Shown here: piece after piece, positions 1 through 7,770 of the stretch | Layout of the letters: each line of letters begins with the position of its first letter | Numbering within the stretch: the stretch's first letter is position 1 | NCBI RefSeq assembly: GCF_004769555.1 | Contig: NZ_RQFY01000007.1 | Location: forward strand, 186,001 to 250,000 | Direction of reading: 5' to 3' | From: Leptospira koniambonensis | GTDB lineage: Bacteria > Spirochaetota > Leptospiria > Leptospirales > Leptospiraceae | DNA: 64,000 nucleotides | Program-made: the position numbers and the translations under genes | Notes under the pieces: generated by a model | What the model saw: only the letters and a program-made list of their open reading frames with translations | Database searches by the model: none | What the model was told of the DNA's origin: nothing

Positions 1-53
1 TGTCTTTTATAACGAGGGGTCTTTGCGGAGGGGTTTGCAGTTTCTTCAGACAT
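1..53 (-). CDS. start of an unidentified protein, cut by the window edge
   Basis: On the minus strand an ATG at 53 opens a frame that stays open to base 1 and gives about 17 residues beginning MSEETANPSAK. A purine-rich AAGAAGG lies about ten bases upstream of the ATG. It sits 63 bp downstream of the FecR-type gene on the same strand, so it may be the third gene of the sigma/FecR operon. Too little is visible to assign a family, and the call rests only on the open frame and the ribosome binding site. Confidence 0.45.
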   Translation of the reverse strand, partial: MSEETANPSAKTPRYKR

Positions 54-116
54 GGGAATTAGCCTTCTTTGGTAGAATTTCTTTAAAATTCTCCACATGT
101 CAAAAATATTTCGATT

Positions 117-1145
117 TTAACGAAGTTGAATCACCTCCATAACTGAATCTCTTTGGATTTTTATTTCCTTCTCAAGAGTTTGCAAATACATAAAATTTTC
201 GTCCATGTCGACGATTACGCCTTCTAATGACTCGCCATTGGAAAGTATGACCCTCTCCAATCTTTGGTATTCGTTAAATAGATCATCTTTATTGGAGAAA
301 GATTTTTCGGAATTCCTAGCAATCTCATCTACATGAAGTTCTGAAAATTTAAACCCTAAATCTTTTTGCTCTGCAGAAGATAGAAAAGTTCTCTGGAATC
401 CTTTTGACTCTAAGCGGATCTTTTGGCCTGGTTCCAAAACTTGCTCTCCACGATTCGGTTCGTTGCTACTTTTAGCTGCGACCCTTCCTTCTAAAACGGA
501 GACTATAGTTCCATCTTTCGAACTTTCTCTAACTTCAAATTTTGTTCCTCTGACTTCAACCAAACCTGTTTCGGTTATGATCCTGAATTCATCCTTTTTA
601 AGGTTCTTATGCAGATGGACTAAAATGCTTCCATTACGAAGTCTGAAGGATTGTTTTCCTTCTTTCATGATCTCAAGCTCTGTAGATTCTTCCAAGACCA
701 TACCTTCTCCCTTTGCAATGTTTAGGAAAAGTTTAGATCCTGGTTCGGTTTTCAAGATCTGGCCGGAACCTACGGATTCGCCTTCGTTTAATGCTAAAAG
801 TTTTTCGGAATCAGAAGAGAACAAATATCCCTTTCCAATAATTTTAGTCACAGATATTCCGAGTTCATTCTTGACCGGGGCATCTTTAGGATTTTGTAAA
901 ATAAGAAAACTGAATGCTCCAATCAAGATCGCAGCAGCAGACGCAATAGTATATAAAAACGGTTTTTTAAAGCTGATAACTTTAGAAGCTTGGGCCTTTT
1001 CGTAAATTTCCTCGAAAGAAATATTTGAAGGAGACGAAACCCAAGATTTGGAAAGCATGTCGGACAATTTATCGATAGAAGAACTATATTCGTTCTTCTC
1101 ACCTTCAATCGCTTTCCTAATTTTATGTTCGAAATTTTCGTCCAT
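117..1145 (-). CDS. FecR-type membrane-anchored sigma factor regulator
   Basis: This is a protein of about 342 residues with a short cytoplasmic N-terminus, one membrane segment near residues 60-80 (TIASAAAILIGAFSFLIL) and a periplasmic FecR domain. The domain shows the typical end of the fold, GLVEVRGTKFEV followed by VSVLEGRVA and LEPGQKIRL. FecR proteins relay envelope signals to a cognate ECF sigma factor. The sigma gene lies 26 bp upstream on the same strand, which supports that role. The last 50 residues (ILSNGESLEGVIVD to the end) look like a separate small beta domain beyond the usual FecR end. The start was set at the ATG at 1145, not a TTG four codons earlier, because AAGGGA precedes it at good spacing. 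The signal is unknown. Confidence 0.85.
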   Translation of the reverse strand: MDENFEHKIRKAIEGEKNEYSSSIDKLSDMLSKSWVSSPSNISFEEIYEKAQASKVISFKKPFLYTIASAAAILIGAFSFLILQNPKDAPVKNELGISVTKIIGKGYLFSSDSEKLLALNEGESVGSGQILKTEPGSKLFLNIAKGEGMVLEESTELEIMKEGKQSFRLRNGSILVHLHKNLKKDEFRIITETGLVEVRGTKFEVRESSKDGTIVSVLEGRVAAKSSNEPNRGEQVLEPGQKIRLESKGFQRTFLSSAEQKDLGFKFSELHVDEIARNSEKSFSNKDDLFNEYQRLERVILSNGESLEGVIVDMDENFMYLQTLEKEIKIQRDSVMEVIQLR

Positions 1146-1171
1146 TCTTCCCTTCAACAGTCTTCTTAGTA

Positions 1172-1696
1172 TTATTCCATCGGCAGAATTTGTTTATTTT
1201 TTGCGATCTCTACGAGCTTTCCGGTCGCTTTCACAACCAATCTAGATGCAGTTGCAATCGAGATCCCCATAATATCTGCAATATCAGCCAACGTGTATTT
1301 TTCTATATTCTTTAATACTAAAGCGTATCTTTCTCCTTCTTCCAAGTCGTCCAAACAATCCATCAATCTAGATTCTAAGTCGGAAAGTTCCGTTTTTCTT
1401 TCGAAACTTTGTCCTTCTTCTCTATAAGTTCCCATGTCGTCCGTTCCGGATTCTTTCACCGTAGAAAACTTCTTAGCATAGTTAATCGATCGATTTCTCG
1501 CGATCGTGTATAACAGCTTTAGGGCTTGCTCTTTGTTTAAGTCGGAATTGGAATACTTCTTAAAAAAATTAAGAAATGTATCCTGCATTAGGTCTGAGGC
1601 GGTTTCTGGATTTCCGGTATACTTATACAAGAAATCAAAAATTCTCCCGTTGGATTCCCGATACAGGGTTTCCATAAAATCTTTTCGGGATGCCAT
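1172..1696 (-). CDS. ECF-family RNA polymerase sigma factor
   Basis: This 174-residue protein has the two-domain layout of group 4 sigma factors. Region 2 is near residues 10-80, with DLMQDTFLNFFKKY and LLYTIARNRSINYAKK (core binding and -10 recognition). Region 4 is near 110-165, with LPLEERYALVL-like helices here reading LEEGERYALVLKNIEKYTLADIADIMGIS (helix-turn-helix for the -35). A short acidic, serine-rich linker joins them. It should direct RNA polymerase to a small regulon, probably under control of the FecR-type protein encoded 26 bp downstream. The ATG at 1696 gives a normal family length. Regulon and trigger are not visible. Confidence 0.92.
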   Translation of the reverse strand: MASRKDFMETLYRESNGRIFDFLYKYTGNPETASDLMQDTFLNFFKKYSNSDLNKEQALKLLYTIARNRSINYAKKFSTVKESGTDDMGTYREEGQSFERKTELSDLESRLMDCLDDLEEGERYALVLKNIEKYTLADIADIMGISIATASRLVVKATGKLVEIAKNKQILPME

Positions 1697-1962
1697 TACA
1701 CAAAGATTCCAACTCGAAACGCTTAATTCAAGTAATTTCCGGCGACTGTTCTAAACTATACCCTTTTCTCCTCTTCGCGAATGGGCTTTGATAGAGATAA
1801 CATATCGGGTCATACTTTTTTACATGAAGGAGAAAAATTTGTAGGAAGGTTTACATTTTTTCTAGTCTTCGATTTTGGGAAAGTGAAGGAGGAAGAGTCT
1901 GAAAGTGGATCGAACTGAGTTCAGAGAAAGTGAATTCTGTTAGCAGGATGAGATTTGAGTTT

Positions 1963-2016
1963 TGTAGTAACTTCGACAAGAAAAAGAGATCTTCAATGTC
2001 CGTCGAAGTTACTACA
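1963..2016. repeat. 15-bp perfect inverted repeat of a dispersed palindromic element
   Basis: TGTAGTAACTTCGAC at 1963-1977 is repeated as its exact reverse complement at 2002-2016, with 24 bp between. A further direct copy starts at 2163, and related copies occur at 5787-5801 and 5891-5905. The arms are themselves imperfect palindromes (TGTAG...CGACA). The pair lies in the 434-bp spacer between the sigma gene start (1696) and the ORF at 2131. No gene was seen in the rest of that spacer. It could form a hairpin in RNA or be a mobile or regulatory repeat. Its function is unknown. Confidence 0.7.
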
Positions 2017-2130
2017 CTTCACTGAATTTACTCGATTTTGATGAGACATAATTCTCTCCCCCCAAACACTCCAGGTCCTTCTCAATTAGACCGATAGAAT
2101 TCGTATCTGCCTCCGAGAAGCAAAGTTAGA

Positions 2131-2439
2131 ATGAGTCGAACCCTTCAAGTCCTAGCCTTTTTTGTAGTAACTTCGACCATCCTGTACACCCCCCTTCTCC
2201 ACCCTTCCCCAGAGGTTTCCTTCCCAAATGAAACTCCTGAATCAAAACCTCTTTTAAGAGTCCTTCCCGCATTCAGGAAAGAAGAATGTGATTGGGCGAT
2301 TCGCTGGGATGTTTGCCTTAGATGTGTTTCCAGTAGATACAGGTATGCTCAAAGGATACATTTTTATCCTTCTGGATTGTATAGGGAACATGGATGTTAT
2401 TCTGAAGAGAAAGGTTTCTTTTTGATAAAAGAAGATTAA
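2131..2439 (+). CDS. small secreted-type protein of unknown function
   Basis: This 102-residue frame begins with a hydrophobic stretch (LQVLAFFVVTSTILYTPLL) that could be a signal peptide or anchor. A soluble part follows with five cysteines (ECDWAIRWDVCLRC, HGCYSEE) and many aromatic and basic residues, as in a small disulphide-bonded exported protein. Part of the hydrophobic segment (VVTSTI) is encoded by a copy of the TGTAGTAACTTCGAC repeat at 2163-2177. The frame ends just before a hairpin terminator at 2451-2476, which favours a real gene. No good ribosome binding site is visible, and no family was recognised. Confidence 0.5.
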   Translation: MSRTLQVLAFFVVTSTILYTPLLHPSPEVSFPNETPESKPLLRVLPAFRKEECDWAIRWDVCLRCVSSRYRYAQRIHFYPSGLYREHGCYSEEKGFFLIKED

Positions 2440-2450
2440 GTAGAAGAGAT

Positions 2451-2476
2451 AAAGAGCCGGAACGACCCGGCCCTTT
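2451..2476. terminator. bidirectional hairpin terminator between convergent genes
   Basis: AAAGAGCCGG, a short loop and CCGGCCCTTT form a GC-rich stem flanked by A and T runs on both sides. It sits 12 bp after the stop at 2439 and 12 bp before the stop of the minus-strand lipoprotein gene at 2488, so it can serve both. Confidence 0.75.
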
Positions 2477-2487
2477 ATTATTAGAAA

Positions 2488-2766
2488 TTACTTCTTACAA
2501 GTAGCAAGAGCCGCAAGTGTTTTAGAAGATTTTAAACAAGTAAGATCGTATTTACCAGTCATACACTCTTTGAGTAGATGAGCGGAAATTTGACCTTGCA
2601 TAGCTTTCAGTTTGTCAGCTTGCTCTGGAGTTTGACCAACAGCAAGGTTGGAAATCAATTCGTTTACAACTGGATCACATTCTGCTTGGCTCACTTTCGC
2701 TCCGCCGCAAGAAATAAGACCTGCAAAAATTAGAATCGTAAGGATCGAAAAAAACGTGTTTTTCAT
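2488..2766 (-). CDS. small lipoprotein of unknown function
   Basis: This 92-residue protein starts with a lipoprotein signal, KNTFFSILTILIFAGLISCGG, whose probable lipid-bearing cysteine is Cys20 (lipobox LISC). The mature part of about 72 residues is helical and contains four more cysteines (ECDP, KECM, LTCL, ATCKK), which could form two disulphides. The pattern resembles the small TIGR04454-type lipoproteins annotated in Leptospira, though this cannot be checked here. It should be attached to a membrane facing the periplasm or cell surface. It stands alone, with a shared terminator downstream and about 150 bp to the next gene. Confidence 0.8.
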   Translation of the reverse strand: MKNTFFSILTILIFAGLISCGGAKVSQAECDPVVNELISNLAVGQTPEQADKLKAMQGQISAHLLKECMTGKYDLTCLKSSKTLAALATCKK

Positions 2767-2918
2767 GCAAAGACCTCTGCGAATTTTTAATTCTATGTCG
2801 CTAATATTAGCCCGAGTCGAATCTCTAACTAGATTAAATCGAAAATTTCCAAAACCTTGGAGAATTCCGACAGTTTAACGACGAAGGCCATTCTAATGAT
2901 TCCCATTCTATAGAAAAG

Positions 2919-4820
2919 TTATTTTTTAGTCGGGAAAATAGTTATGCCGTAATAAGAAACGGACTTTTCTCCCTTGAAGGTCAGTATTCGTTTTTTAGAA
3001 TCATACTTCCAAGTTCCCGCGTTGACTAGAACATCGAATCCTTTTCCGTAATGTATTTCGGGAAGAAAGATCTCTGTTACTGGAATTTCATCTCCTTCTT
3101 TTCTGAAGGAGTATTTGAACATGGATTTTTTCATATTAAAACTGATCGCTTCTGGATTTCCTTTGGTCCGGACTGGATAAGGTCTGGAGAATGCTCTGAC
3201 TGCCCTTCCCCCATCTTCATCTATACTTTTAGGAGTGTCCAAAGAATAGAGAGAAAGATCTTCTTCATTCCATCTATCTCCTAAACTGTGAGTATTATCA
3301 GGAGTGTAATTCCAAAGTGTATAATGTACGAAGTTTTTTTCTATAGAAGTTATGATACGATCTAGAGAAGCTTCTAAGTGAGAATAACTTTTTGTTCGGA
3401 AAGCTAAACGTCCATTCATGTCCATTGGGATCCCGGTTTCTCCGATCACTGTAGGACAATTATTCATCTTCTTGATAGAAACTTCTTTGATCATTCTGAT
3501 CGTATCTTCGTAAGCCTTCTCCACATTCTTCTTTCCGAATATTGGGATCTGCTTGAAGATATGCACTCCGAACCAAGGGATAAAACGTTTGAACATCAAA
3601 ACGGAAACATCATACCAATGAGTCGCGTTGATTACTGTTCCTTCTCCCTTTTTTGGTTTTTCGTCCCAATCCAATTCTAAACTTCCTGGATCGGATTCTA
3701 CAAAGATGGAGAATTTTTTCTGAACTGATTGAATTCTAGTTTTGAATCTTTTGATAAAAGGAAGCATGAATTCAGGATAGAATTCTATTTTTCTTCCTCT
3801 ATACTTATTAAAATAATCTGGGCGAAGTAGCATTGGAGCGCCATTCGGATCGTAATCCCAAACTCCATGTTGTCTCCAAATACAATGTTTTCCTTCCTGC
3901 CAAAGAGGAACTGACTTTGTATTTATTTTAGTTTTTCCTAAATTGAATCCGGTAAACCCGAGCATATAAGCATTATTTGCTCTTACCGTTCTTCCCTCGG
4001 ACAAAAACATTTCTTGGAAAGGAGAAGTAGTCAGGACTTTCCCGAAACCAAGTCCAGAAAACTCTCCTATATTTTTTTTACCTATCCATCCAGGAGAAGG
4101 TTCATTTAAAGAATCAAATCCTAATACGTTTTTGTATTTCGCAACCTTCTTCGCTATTCGACACATCGCTTCTATATAATGATCTTGTAAAAAGGTTTCT
4201 ACATTCTTTCCATGAATAGATAATTTAGGTGCGAATGTTTTTCCTCCGAAGAATAGAGAGAACATAGTAGCGCAGGCATACTTTTGGTAGTTTAAAGGCC
4301 AGGACATTCTTTTATAATTCCTGCCTTGAAAATGATGAACGATTGCAGTATCGGAATCTTTAATATTCTCAATATTCATTCCGACTTCTTCCAAAGTCCA
4401 ACCGGGAGCACCATCTCCTCCAGTGAATCTGGACCAAACATCTTGGTGAGGATCTATAAAAACGTAGAACCCTTTTTTGTCGGCGAGTGCCACCATTCTT
4501 TCAATATAATCTAAATATGCTTGGTCGTATTTTCCCGGACCTAAATGTTCCACTGCTTCCCAAGTTACAAGAAAGCGTAGAAAATTAAATCCCCACTTCT
4601 TCAAACGATCCAAATGTTCTGCGGCTTCTTTCTCTTCTAAAGGTCTTCCAACAAAGGAAACTTTTCTATGATCGTGAAATGTTAAGGACTGATCAAAATG
4701 TGTAGTTCCATCCGGTTTGAATGGAAGTTTGGAACTTCCTGAAAGATTCACTCCTCTCAACTGGAGAATATATCCTTCTGAATCTATAAAATTCCCGTCT
4801 TCTACCTTGATTTCCAGCAT
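2919..4820 (-). CDS. GH5 glycoside hydrolase, endoglycoceramidase-like
   Basis: This 633-residue protein is predicted to cleave a beta-glycosidic bond with retention, probably in a glycolipid. The GH5 TIM barrel covers about residues 1-500: LRGVNLSG near 21, FLRFLVTWEAVE near 80-92, the acid/base Glu of LNEP near residue 240, and the nucleophile Glu of GETG near 461. The last 100 or so residues look like the beta-sandwich found at the end of endoglycoceramidase and sterylglucosidase relatives. There is no signal peptide, so it is probably cytoplasmic. It starts six bases after the stop of the patatin gene, so the two are likely co-transcribed. Both act on lipids, but the actual substrate is not known. 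Confidence 0.85.
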   Translation of the reverse strand: MLEIKVEDGNFIDSEGYILQLRGVNLSGSSKLPFKPDGTTHFDQSLTFHDHRKVSFVGRPLEEKEAAEHLDRLKKWGFNFLRFLVTWEAVEHLGPGKYDQAYLDYIERMVALADKKGFYVFIDPHQDVWSRFTGGDGAPGWTLEEVGMNIENIKDSDTAIVHHFQGRNYKRMSWPLNYQKYACATMFSLFFGGKTFAPKLSIHGKNVETFLQDHYIEAMCRIAKKVAKYKNVLGFDSLNEPSPGWIGKKNIGEFSGLGFGKVLTTSPFQEMFLSEGRTVRANNAYMLGFTGFNLGKTKINTKSVPLWQEGKHCIWRQHGVWDYDPNGAPMLLRPDYFNKYRGRKIEFYPEFMLPFIKRFKTRIQSVQKKFSIFVESDPGSLELDWDEKPKKGEGTVINATHWYDVSVLMFKRFIPWFGVHIFKQIPIFGKKNVEKAYEDTIRMIKEVSIKKMNNCPTVIGETGIPMDMNGRLAFRTKSYSHLEASLDRIITSIEKNFVHYTLWNYTPDNTHSLGDRWNEEDLSLYSLDTPKSIDEDGGRAVRAFSRPYPVRTKGNPEAISFNMKKSMFKYSFRKEGDEIPVTEIFLPEIHYGKGFDVLVNAGTWKYDSKKRILTFKGEKSVSYYGITIFPTKK

Positions 4821-4826
4821 TAGTTC

Positions 4827-5711
4827 TTAATCTTCCCCGAATTGGATTTTAGCATCTTCATATCCGCGGCTAATCAGATAATCCGCTTGTACTTGAGAGA
4901 AATTTAATATACTTCCAAAACCGAGAGAAGTTCTCGGCCCGATCACTCTGATCTTATAATCTGTTTTTTCAGGTTCGGAGAAGGATAATAATGATTTGGT
5001 GAATCCCTTCTTCTTATTATCCTTTTGTTTTTTTTGATATTGCAGATTCGCCATGATAGTTTGGAAAGACCCAATCAAAGAAAGTTCAAACACCCTCTCA
5101 AGACCGTCCCTTCTGTTCCGTGGAAGGCCCATATTCACTCCTCCCACAGGAGACAACAATACTACCACTATCTCTTTTGCGCCTCTTTCTACTGCGGGAA
5201 GAATGGGAACATTCGCCATCACCCCCCCATCCCAATGAGGTTTTCCATCCACATACTGCCAAGGAAAGATCAAAGGTATGGCAGAAGAAGCCATCACATG
5301 TTCTATATCGATATCCTTATTTCCGAAAAAAACGAGTTCAGCAGTCAGAATATTCACTGCTGTAATGATGATCTCCATTGGGTTTTTTCGCATATTACGA
5401 AAATCTAATTGAGAATAGAGTAAATATTTTAAGGGGGTTGTATCTGCGAGCGGGGAAAATCTACGAAAGATCAGGTCCAGGAAATCATTCCAGATGGAAT
5501 ATTTCATTACCTTTTGGATTTCGATGGATTTCCAAAGATCTATGATCCTTGCTGCATCCATTCCGCAACCTAATGCGGAAGCGGTGATCGCTCCCACGGA
5601 AGTTCCGCAGACTACATCCGGTTTGAATCCGATTTCTTCTAAATATTTTAGGACCCCGGCATGATATGCGCCTCGAGCGCCTCCACCGGATAATACCAAA
5701 GCCCGCTTCAT
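4827..5711 (-). CDS. patatin-like phospholipase
   Basis: This 294-residue protein has all elements of the patatin Ser-Asp dyad: the oxyanion loop GGGARG at residues 9-14, the nucleophile Ser38 in GTSVG and the catalytic Asp161 in DGG. The family hydrolyses acyl esters of phospholipids or other lipids. There is no signal peptide or membrane span, so it is likely a cytoplasmic or peripheral enzyme like other bacterial RssA/YchK-type proteins. It is the first gene of a two-gene operon with the GH5 enzyme six bases downstream. Upstream lie a palindromic repeat and the 300-bp RNA-like stretch. The substrate is unknown. Confidence 0.9.
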   Translation of the reverse strand: MKRALVLSGGGARGAYHAGVLKYLEEIGFKPDVVCGTSVGAITASALGCGMDAARIIDLWKSIEIQKVMKYSIWNDFLDLIFRRFSPLADTTPLKYLLYSQLDFRNMRKNPMEIIITAVNILTAELVFFGNKDIDIEHVMASSAIPLIFPWQYVDGKPHWDGGVMANVPILPAVERGAKEIVVVLLSPVGGVNMGLPRNRRDGLERVFELSLIGSFQTIMANLQYQKKQKDNKKKGFTKSLLSFSEPEKTDYKIRVIGPRTSLGFGSILNFSQVQADYLISRGYEDAKIQFGED

Positions 5712-5784
5712 TCCAAATATGATCCTGCCGGAGTCAGTCTTAGGTTCCTCAGGTAAATTTCAAGACGGAATATTGATTTGGAAG

Positions 5785-5905
5785 TTTGTAGTATCTTCGA
5801 CGATTTTCGCAGAAGTTCACCTTGGCCCTGATATCGGTAGCTAATATTGGCTTTGGTTTTGGAAGAAGGAACGGGAATTTCGGAATTACTGTCGAAGTTA
5901 CTACA
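5785..5905. repeat. second inverted pair of the TGTAGTAACTTCGAC element
   Basis: TTTGTAGTATCTTCGAC at 5785-5801 (one change from the 1963 copy) faces the exact reverse complement GTCGAAGTTACTACA at 5891-5905, with about 90 bp between. A partial copy, ACTTCGACA, is at 5931-5939. The whole set lies upstream of the patatin gene. A 63-codon minus-strand frame across it (5749-5940) begins at TTG, has no recognisable features and is not called as a gene. Confidence 0.6.
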
Positions 5906-5979
5906 GATATCGCATCAGGGATTTCCCCGAACTTCGACAATATCTAAAAAGGAAGAAATTAAAACCTCCTGAGTGTCTG

Positions 5980-6166
5980 CGTCTAGCTATGCTAAATGCC
6001 CGAAAGTGACCAATTCTCGGAACTCAGAAAGGCCAGTGGTCTGATGGTATTGCAATAGGTCCAAGAGGGCCTTTTTGCAGGGGCCTGGGCTATTGCTCAG
6101 CCACCTCACAGGTCATTTTCTTGCTGCAACTGTCGCTACTCAACTAAACCACCTCCTTTAACGTGT
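5980..6166 (-). ncRNA. candidate structured RNA, family unassigned
   Basis: The 312 bases between 5941 and 6252 have no credible gene but are rich in complementary blocks. On the minus strand GCAATAG pairs with CTATTGC (6091-6085 with 6058-6052) around an inner GGCC/GGCC stem, giving a long interrupted hairpin. TGGTCTG near 6176 can pair with CAGACCA near 6037. A promoter-like pair lies just upstream (TTGACT at 6200-6195, TATGGT at 6178-6173). Early in the transcript AAAGGAGGT is followed by TTG and 17 codons to a stop, a possible leader peptide. The long rod shape recalls 6S RNA, but the sequence does not match any RNA I can name. The limits are approximate. Confidence 0.35.
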
Positions 6167-6172
6167 GGCCAG

Positions 6173-6200
6173 ACCATATTCTGTCACATTAAAAAGTCAA
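6173..6200 (-). promoter_or_regulatory. sigma-70-like promoter for the candidate RNA
   Basis: Read on the minus strand, TTGACT (five of six consensus bases) and TATGGT (four of six) are separated by 16 bp. A start would fall near 6166, at the beginning of the structured stretch. The spacing and the strong -35 are the evidence; there is no experimental support. Confidence 0.4.
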
Positions 6201-6206
6201 GAAATG

Positions 6207-6224
6207 TCCGTATTTTTTTACGGA
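6207..6224 (-). terminator. small hairpin after the MFS transporter gene
   Basis: TCCGTA and TACGGA form a six-bp stem around a loop of Ts (As on the minus strand), 28 bp after the stop of the MFS gene. The T-rich TTCTTGACTTTTT follows on the minus strand. The stem is short, so this is only a plausible terminator. Confidence 0.4.
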
Positions 6225-6252
6225 TTTCAGAAACAAGTTTCCTAAACGTAAC

Positions 6253-7473
6253 TTAGGAAACTATTTTCACCTTTCTGGATAGATAGAGAGCAAGAAGATT
6301 AAAACCAACCGCGAAGTAACCTACTATATCAAATCTTTCGAAAGTTCCATTCGGCAGCTGGACCAGGATCGCTCCTGCAAGAAGAGCTCCAATACCTGTT
6401 GCAACACTCTGCAAGCTTGAATTCACAGACATGAAACTTCCCCTGACCTCAGGTCGAATGGCAGAAGTTAACATCGCCATAGAAGGAATGACCCGACCAG
6501 ATACTAGTACCATAAAAACTGTCGTAACTCCTAGAGCCATGTACACCGGAAGGTCCTTAGGCAAATGGGTAATTGCAAGGATAGGAAGCAAAGCGAGAAG
6601 AACTAGAACAAGAAAAACCTTATGTTTTCCGAACTTATCAGACATGAACCCGACGATCCAGGAAGAAACGAAAGTACAAATCCCTCCAATCTCATAGATA
6701 TGGCTGACTTGGGTCTTAGAGAAGCCCATATTCCTCTCCATAAAAACTGCTATCGAAGTTACGACAGTAAACCCACCCAAAATCACACTCATAAAAAACG
6801 CGAGAGCCACCAAGTGGTCCCTCTTAGAAAGCACATTGATTAGTTGGCTGAAATCCGCTACCTTCTGCTTTTCCATTTTAGAAGGCAGACTGGGCAAATA
6901 TAGAATGGCAAGAACCAGGATCGGAAGCCCTAAAACTACGATAAACGCAAATGTATAATTCCAACCGGAACTCATAGCAATTCGGATACCGGAAGGAACT
7001 CCTAAAACGGAAGCAGCGGAGAAAGCACCCATCACTCCACCCATTGCCTTCCCTCTTTTTTCGATCGGGAAAACATCACCAATAATAGAAAGGATGACTC
7101 CGCTTACCATTCCACCGAAAATCCCTGCAATCACCCTCGCAATAAGAAGAAATGAATATGTATTAGCGACCGCACAAAGGGCAGTTCCTATCAAAAACCC
7201 TACATATAAAAAGATAGCAGCAGACTTACGATTAAAACGATCTATAAAGTTAGCTCCAATCAAAGCCGCGATTGCAGCAGCAAATGAATAAGAAGAAAGA
7301 ACTAAGGAAAACATCGCAGTATCGATCTGGAACTGCTTCAAAAAATAATCCTGAAGCGGGAACATGATCATAAAGTCCATGATATTCGTGAACTGAATGC
7401 TCGCAAGAAGCAGTATCAGGAACAATTCATGACGGACTATTTTTGTTTTAGGAAGTGAAGCTACGGATTCCAT
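6253..7473 (-). CDS. major facilitator superfamily transporter
   Basis: This 406-residue protein has the length and about 12 membrane segments of an MFS drug/solute antiporter. The first helix carries NIMDFMIMFPLQDYF, a signature of the AraJ/arabinose-efflux-like branch. The loop between helices 2 and 3 has DRFNRKSA, in place of the usual GxLaDrxGrr motif. A second such loop is SDKFGKHK between helices 8 and 9. It is expected to export small molecules from the cytoplasm using the proton gradient. It is divergent from the diguanylate cyclase gene, and the 297-bp spacer contains a large palindrome. The substrate is not predictable. Confidence 0.88.
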   Translation of the reverse strand: MESVASLPKTKIVRHELFLILLLASIQFTNIMDFMIMFPLQDYFLKQFQIDTAMFSLVLSSYSFAAAIAALIGANFIDRFNRKSAAIFLYVGFLIGTALCAVANTYSFLLIARVIAGIFGGMVSGVILSIIGDVFPIEKRGKAMGGVMGAFSAASVLGVPSGIRIAMSSGWNYTFAFIVVLGLPILVLAILYLPSLPSKMEKQKVADFSQLINVLSKRDHLVALAFFMSVILGGFTVVTSIAVFMERNMGFSKTQVSHIYEIGGICTFVSSWIVGFMSDKFGKHKVFLVLVLLALLPILAITHLPKDLPVYMALGVTTVFMVLVSGRVIPSMAMLTSAIRPEVRGSFMSVNSSLQSVATGIGALLAGAILVQLPNGTFERFDIVGYFAVGFNLLALYLSRKVKIVS

Positions 7474-7566
7474 ATACTTACCAGATTTTTTTAGGTGAAT
7501 TATAAAGAGATAATTTTTTAGAAGTTCCGCATTTTACTCATATAAATTTGTTCTTACAAAGTTTGG

Positions 7567-7606
7567 GAACTAAATAGATTCGGACGAATCATCTAGAACT
7601 TAGTTC
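7567..7606. promoter_or_regulatory. 40-bp interrupted palindrome between divergent genes
   Basis: Outer arms GAACTAA (7567-7573) and TTAGTTC (7600-7606) flank inner arms GATTCG (7577-7582) and CGAATC (7585-7590). It lies between the MFS start (7473) and the diguanylate cyclase start (7771), where an operator would be expected. It could instead be an RNA hairpin in the leader of the cyclase gene. Confidence 0.45.
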
Positions 7607-7770
7607 AAGAAATTTCCAAAATTATAAAATGCGATTTGGATGACGAATCGACACCCAAGTTTATTTCCACACTATAAAAATAATTTTCCTATTTTTGTCC
7701 CTCGGATTTTTCACTTCCTTCTTCAGAAGCGTATAAACATAAATCTTCATCCGTCTATCTGAGTATCGCT

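Noticed and set aside
463..1005. 180-codon plus-strand frame opposite the FecR gene
   Set aside because: The opposite strand encodes a clear FecR protein; this frame has no recognisable domain or ribosome binding site.
5749..5940. 63-codon minus-strand ORF across the palindromic repeat upstream of the patatin gene
   Set aside because: It starts with TTG, has no domain or signal, and its central part is simply the dispersed repeat; an open frame of this length is expected by chance.
6751..6766. TATCGAAGTTACGACA, close to the dispersed palindromic element, inside the MFS gene
   Set aside because: It encodes a VVTS-type membrane-helix stretch in frame and has two changes, so chance similarity is more likely than a copy of the element.
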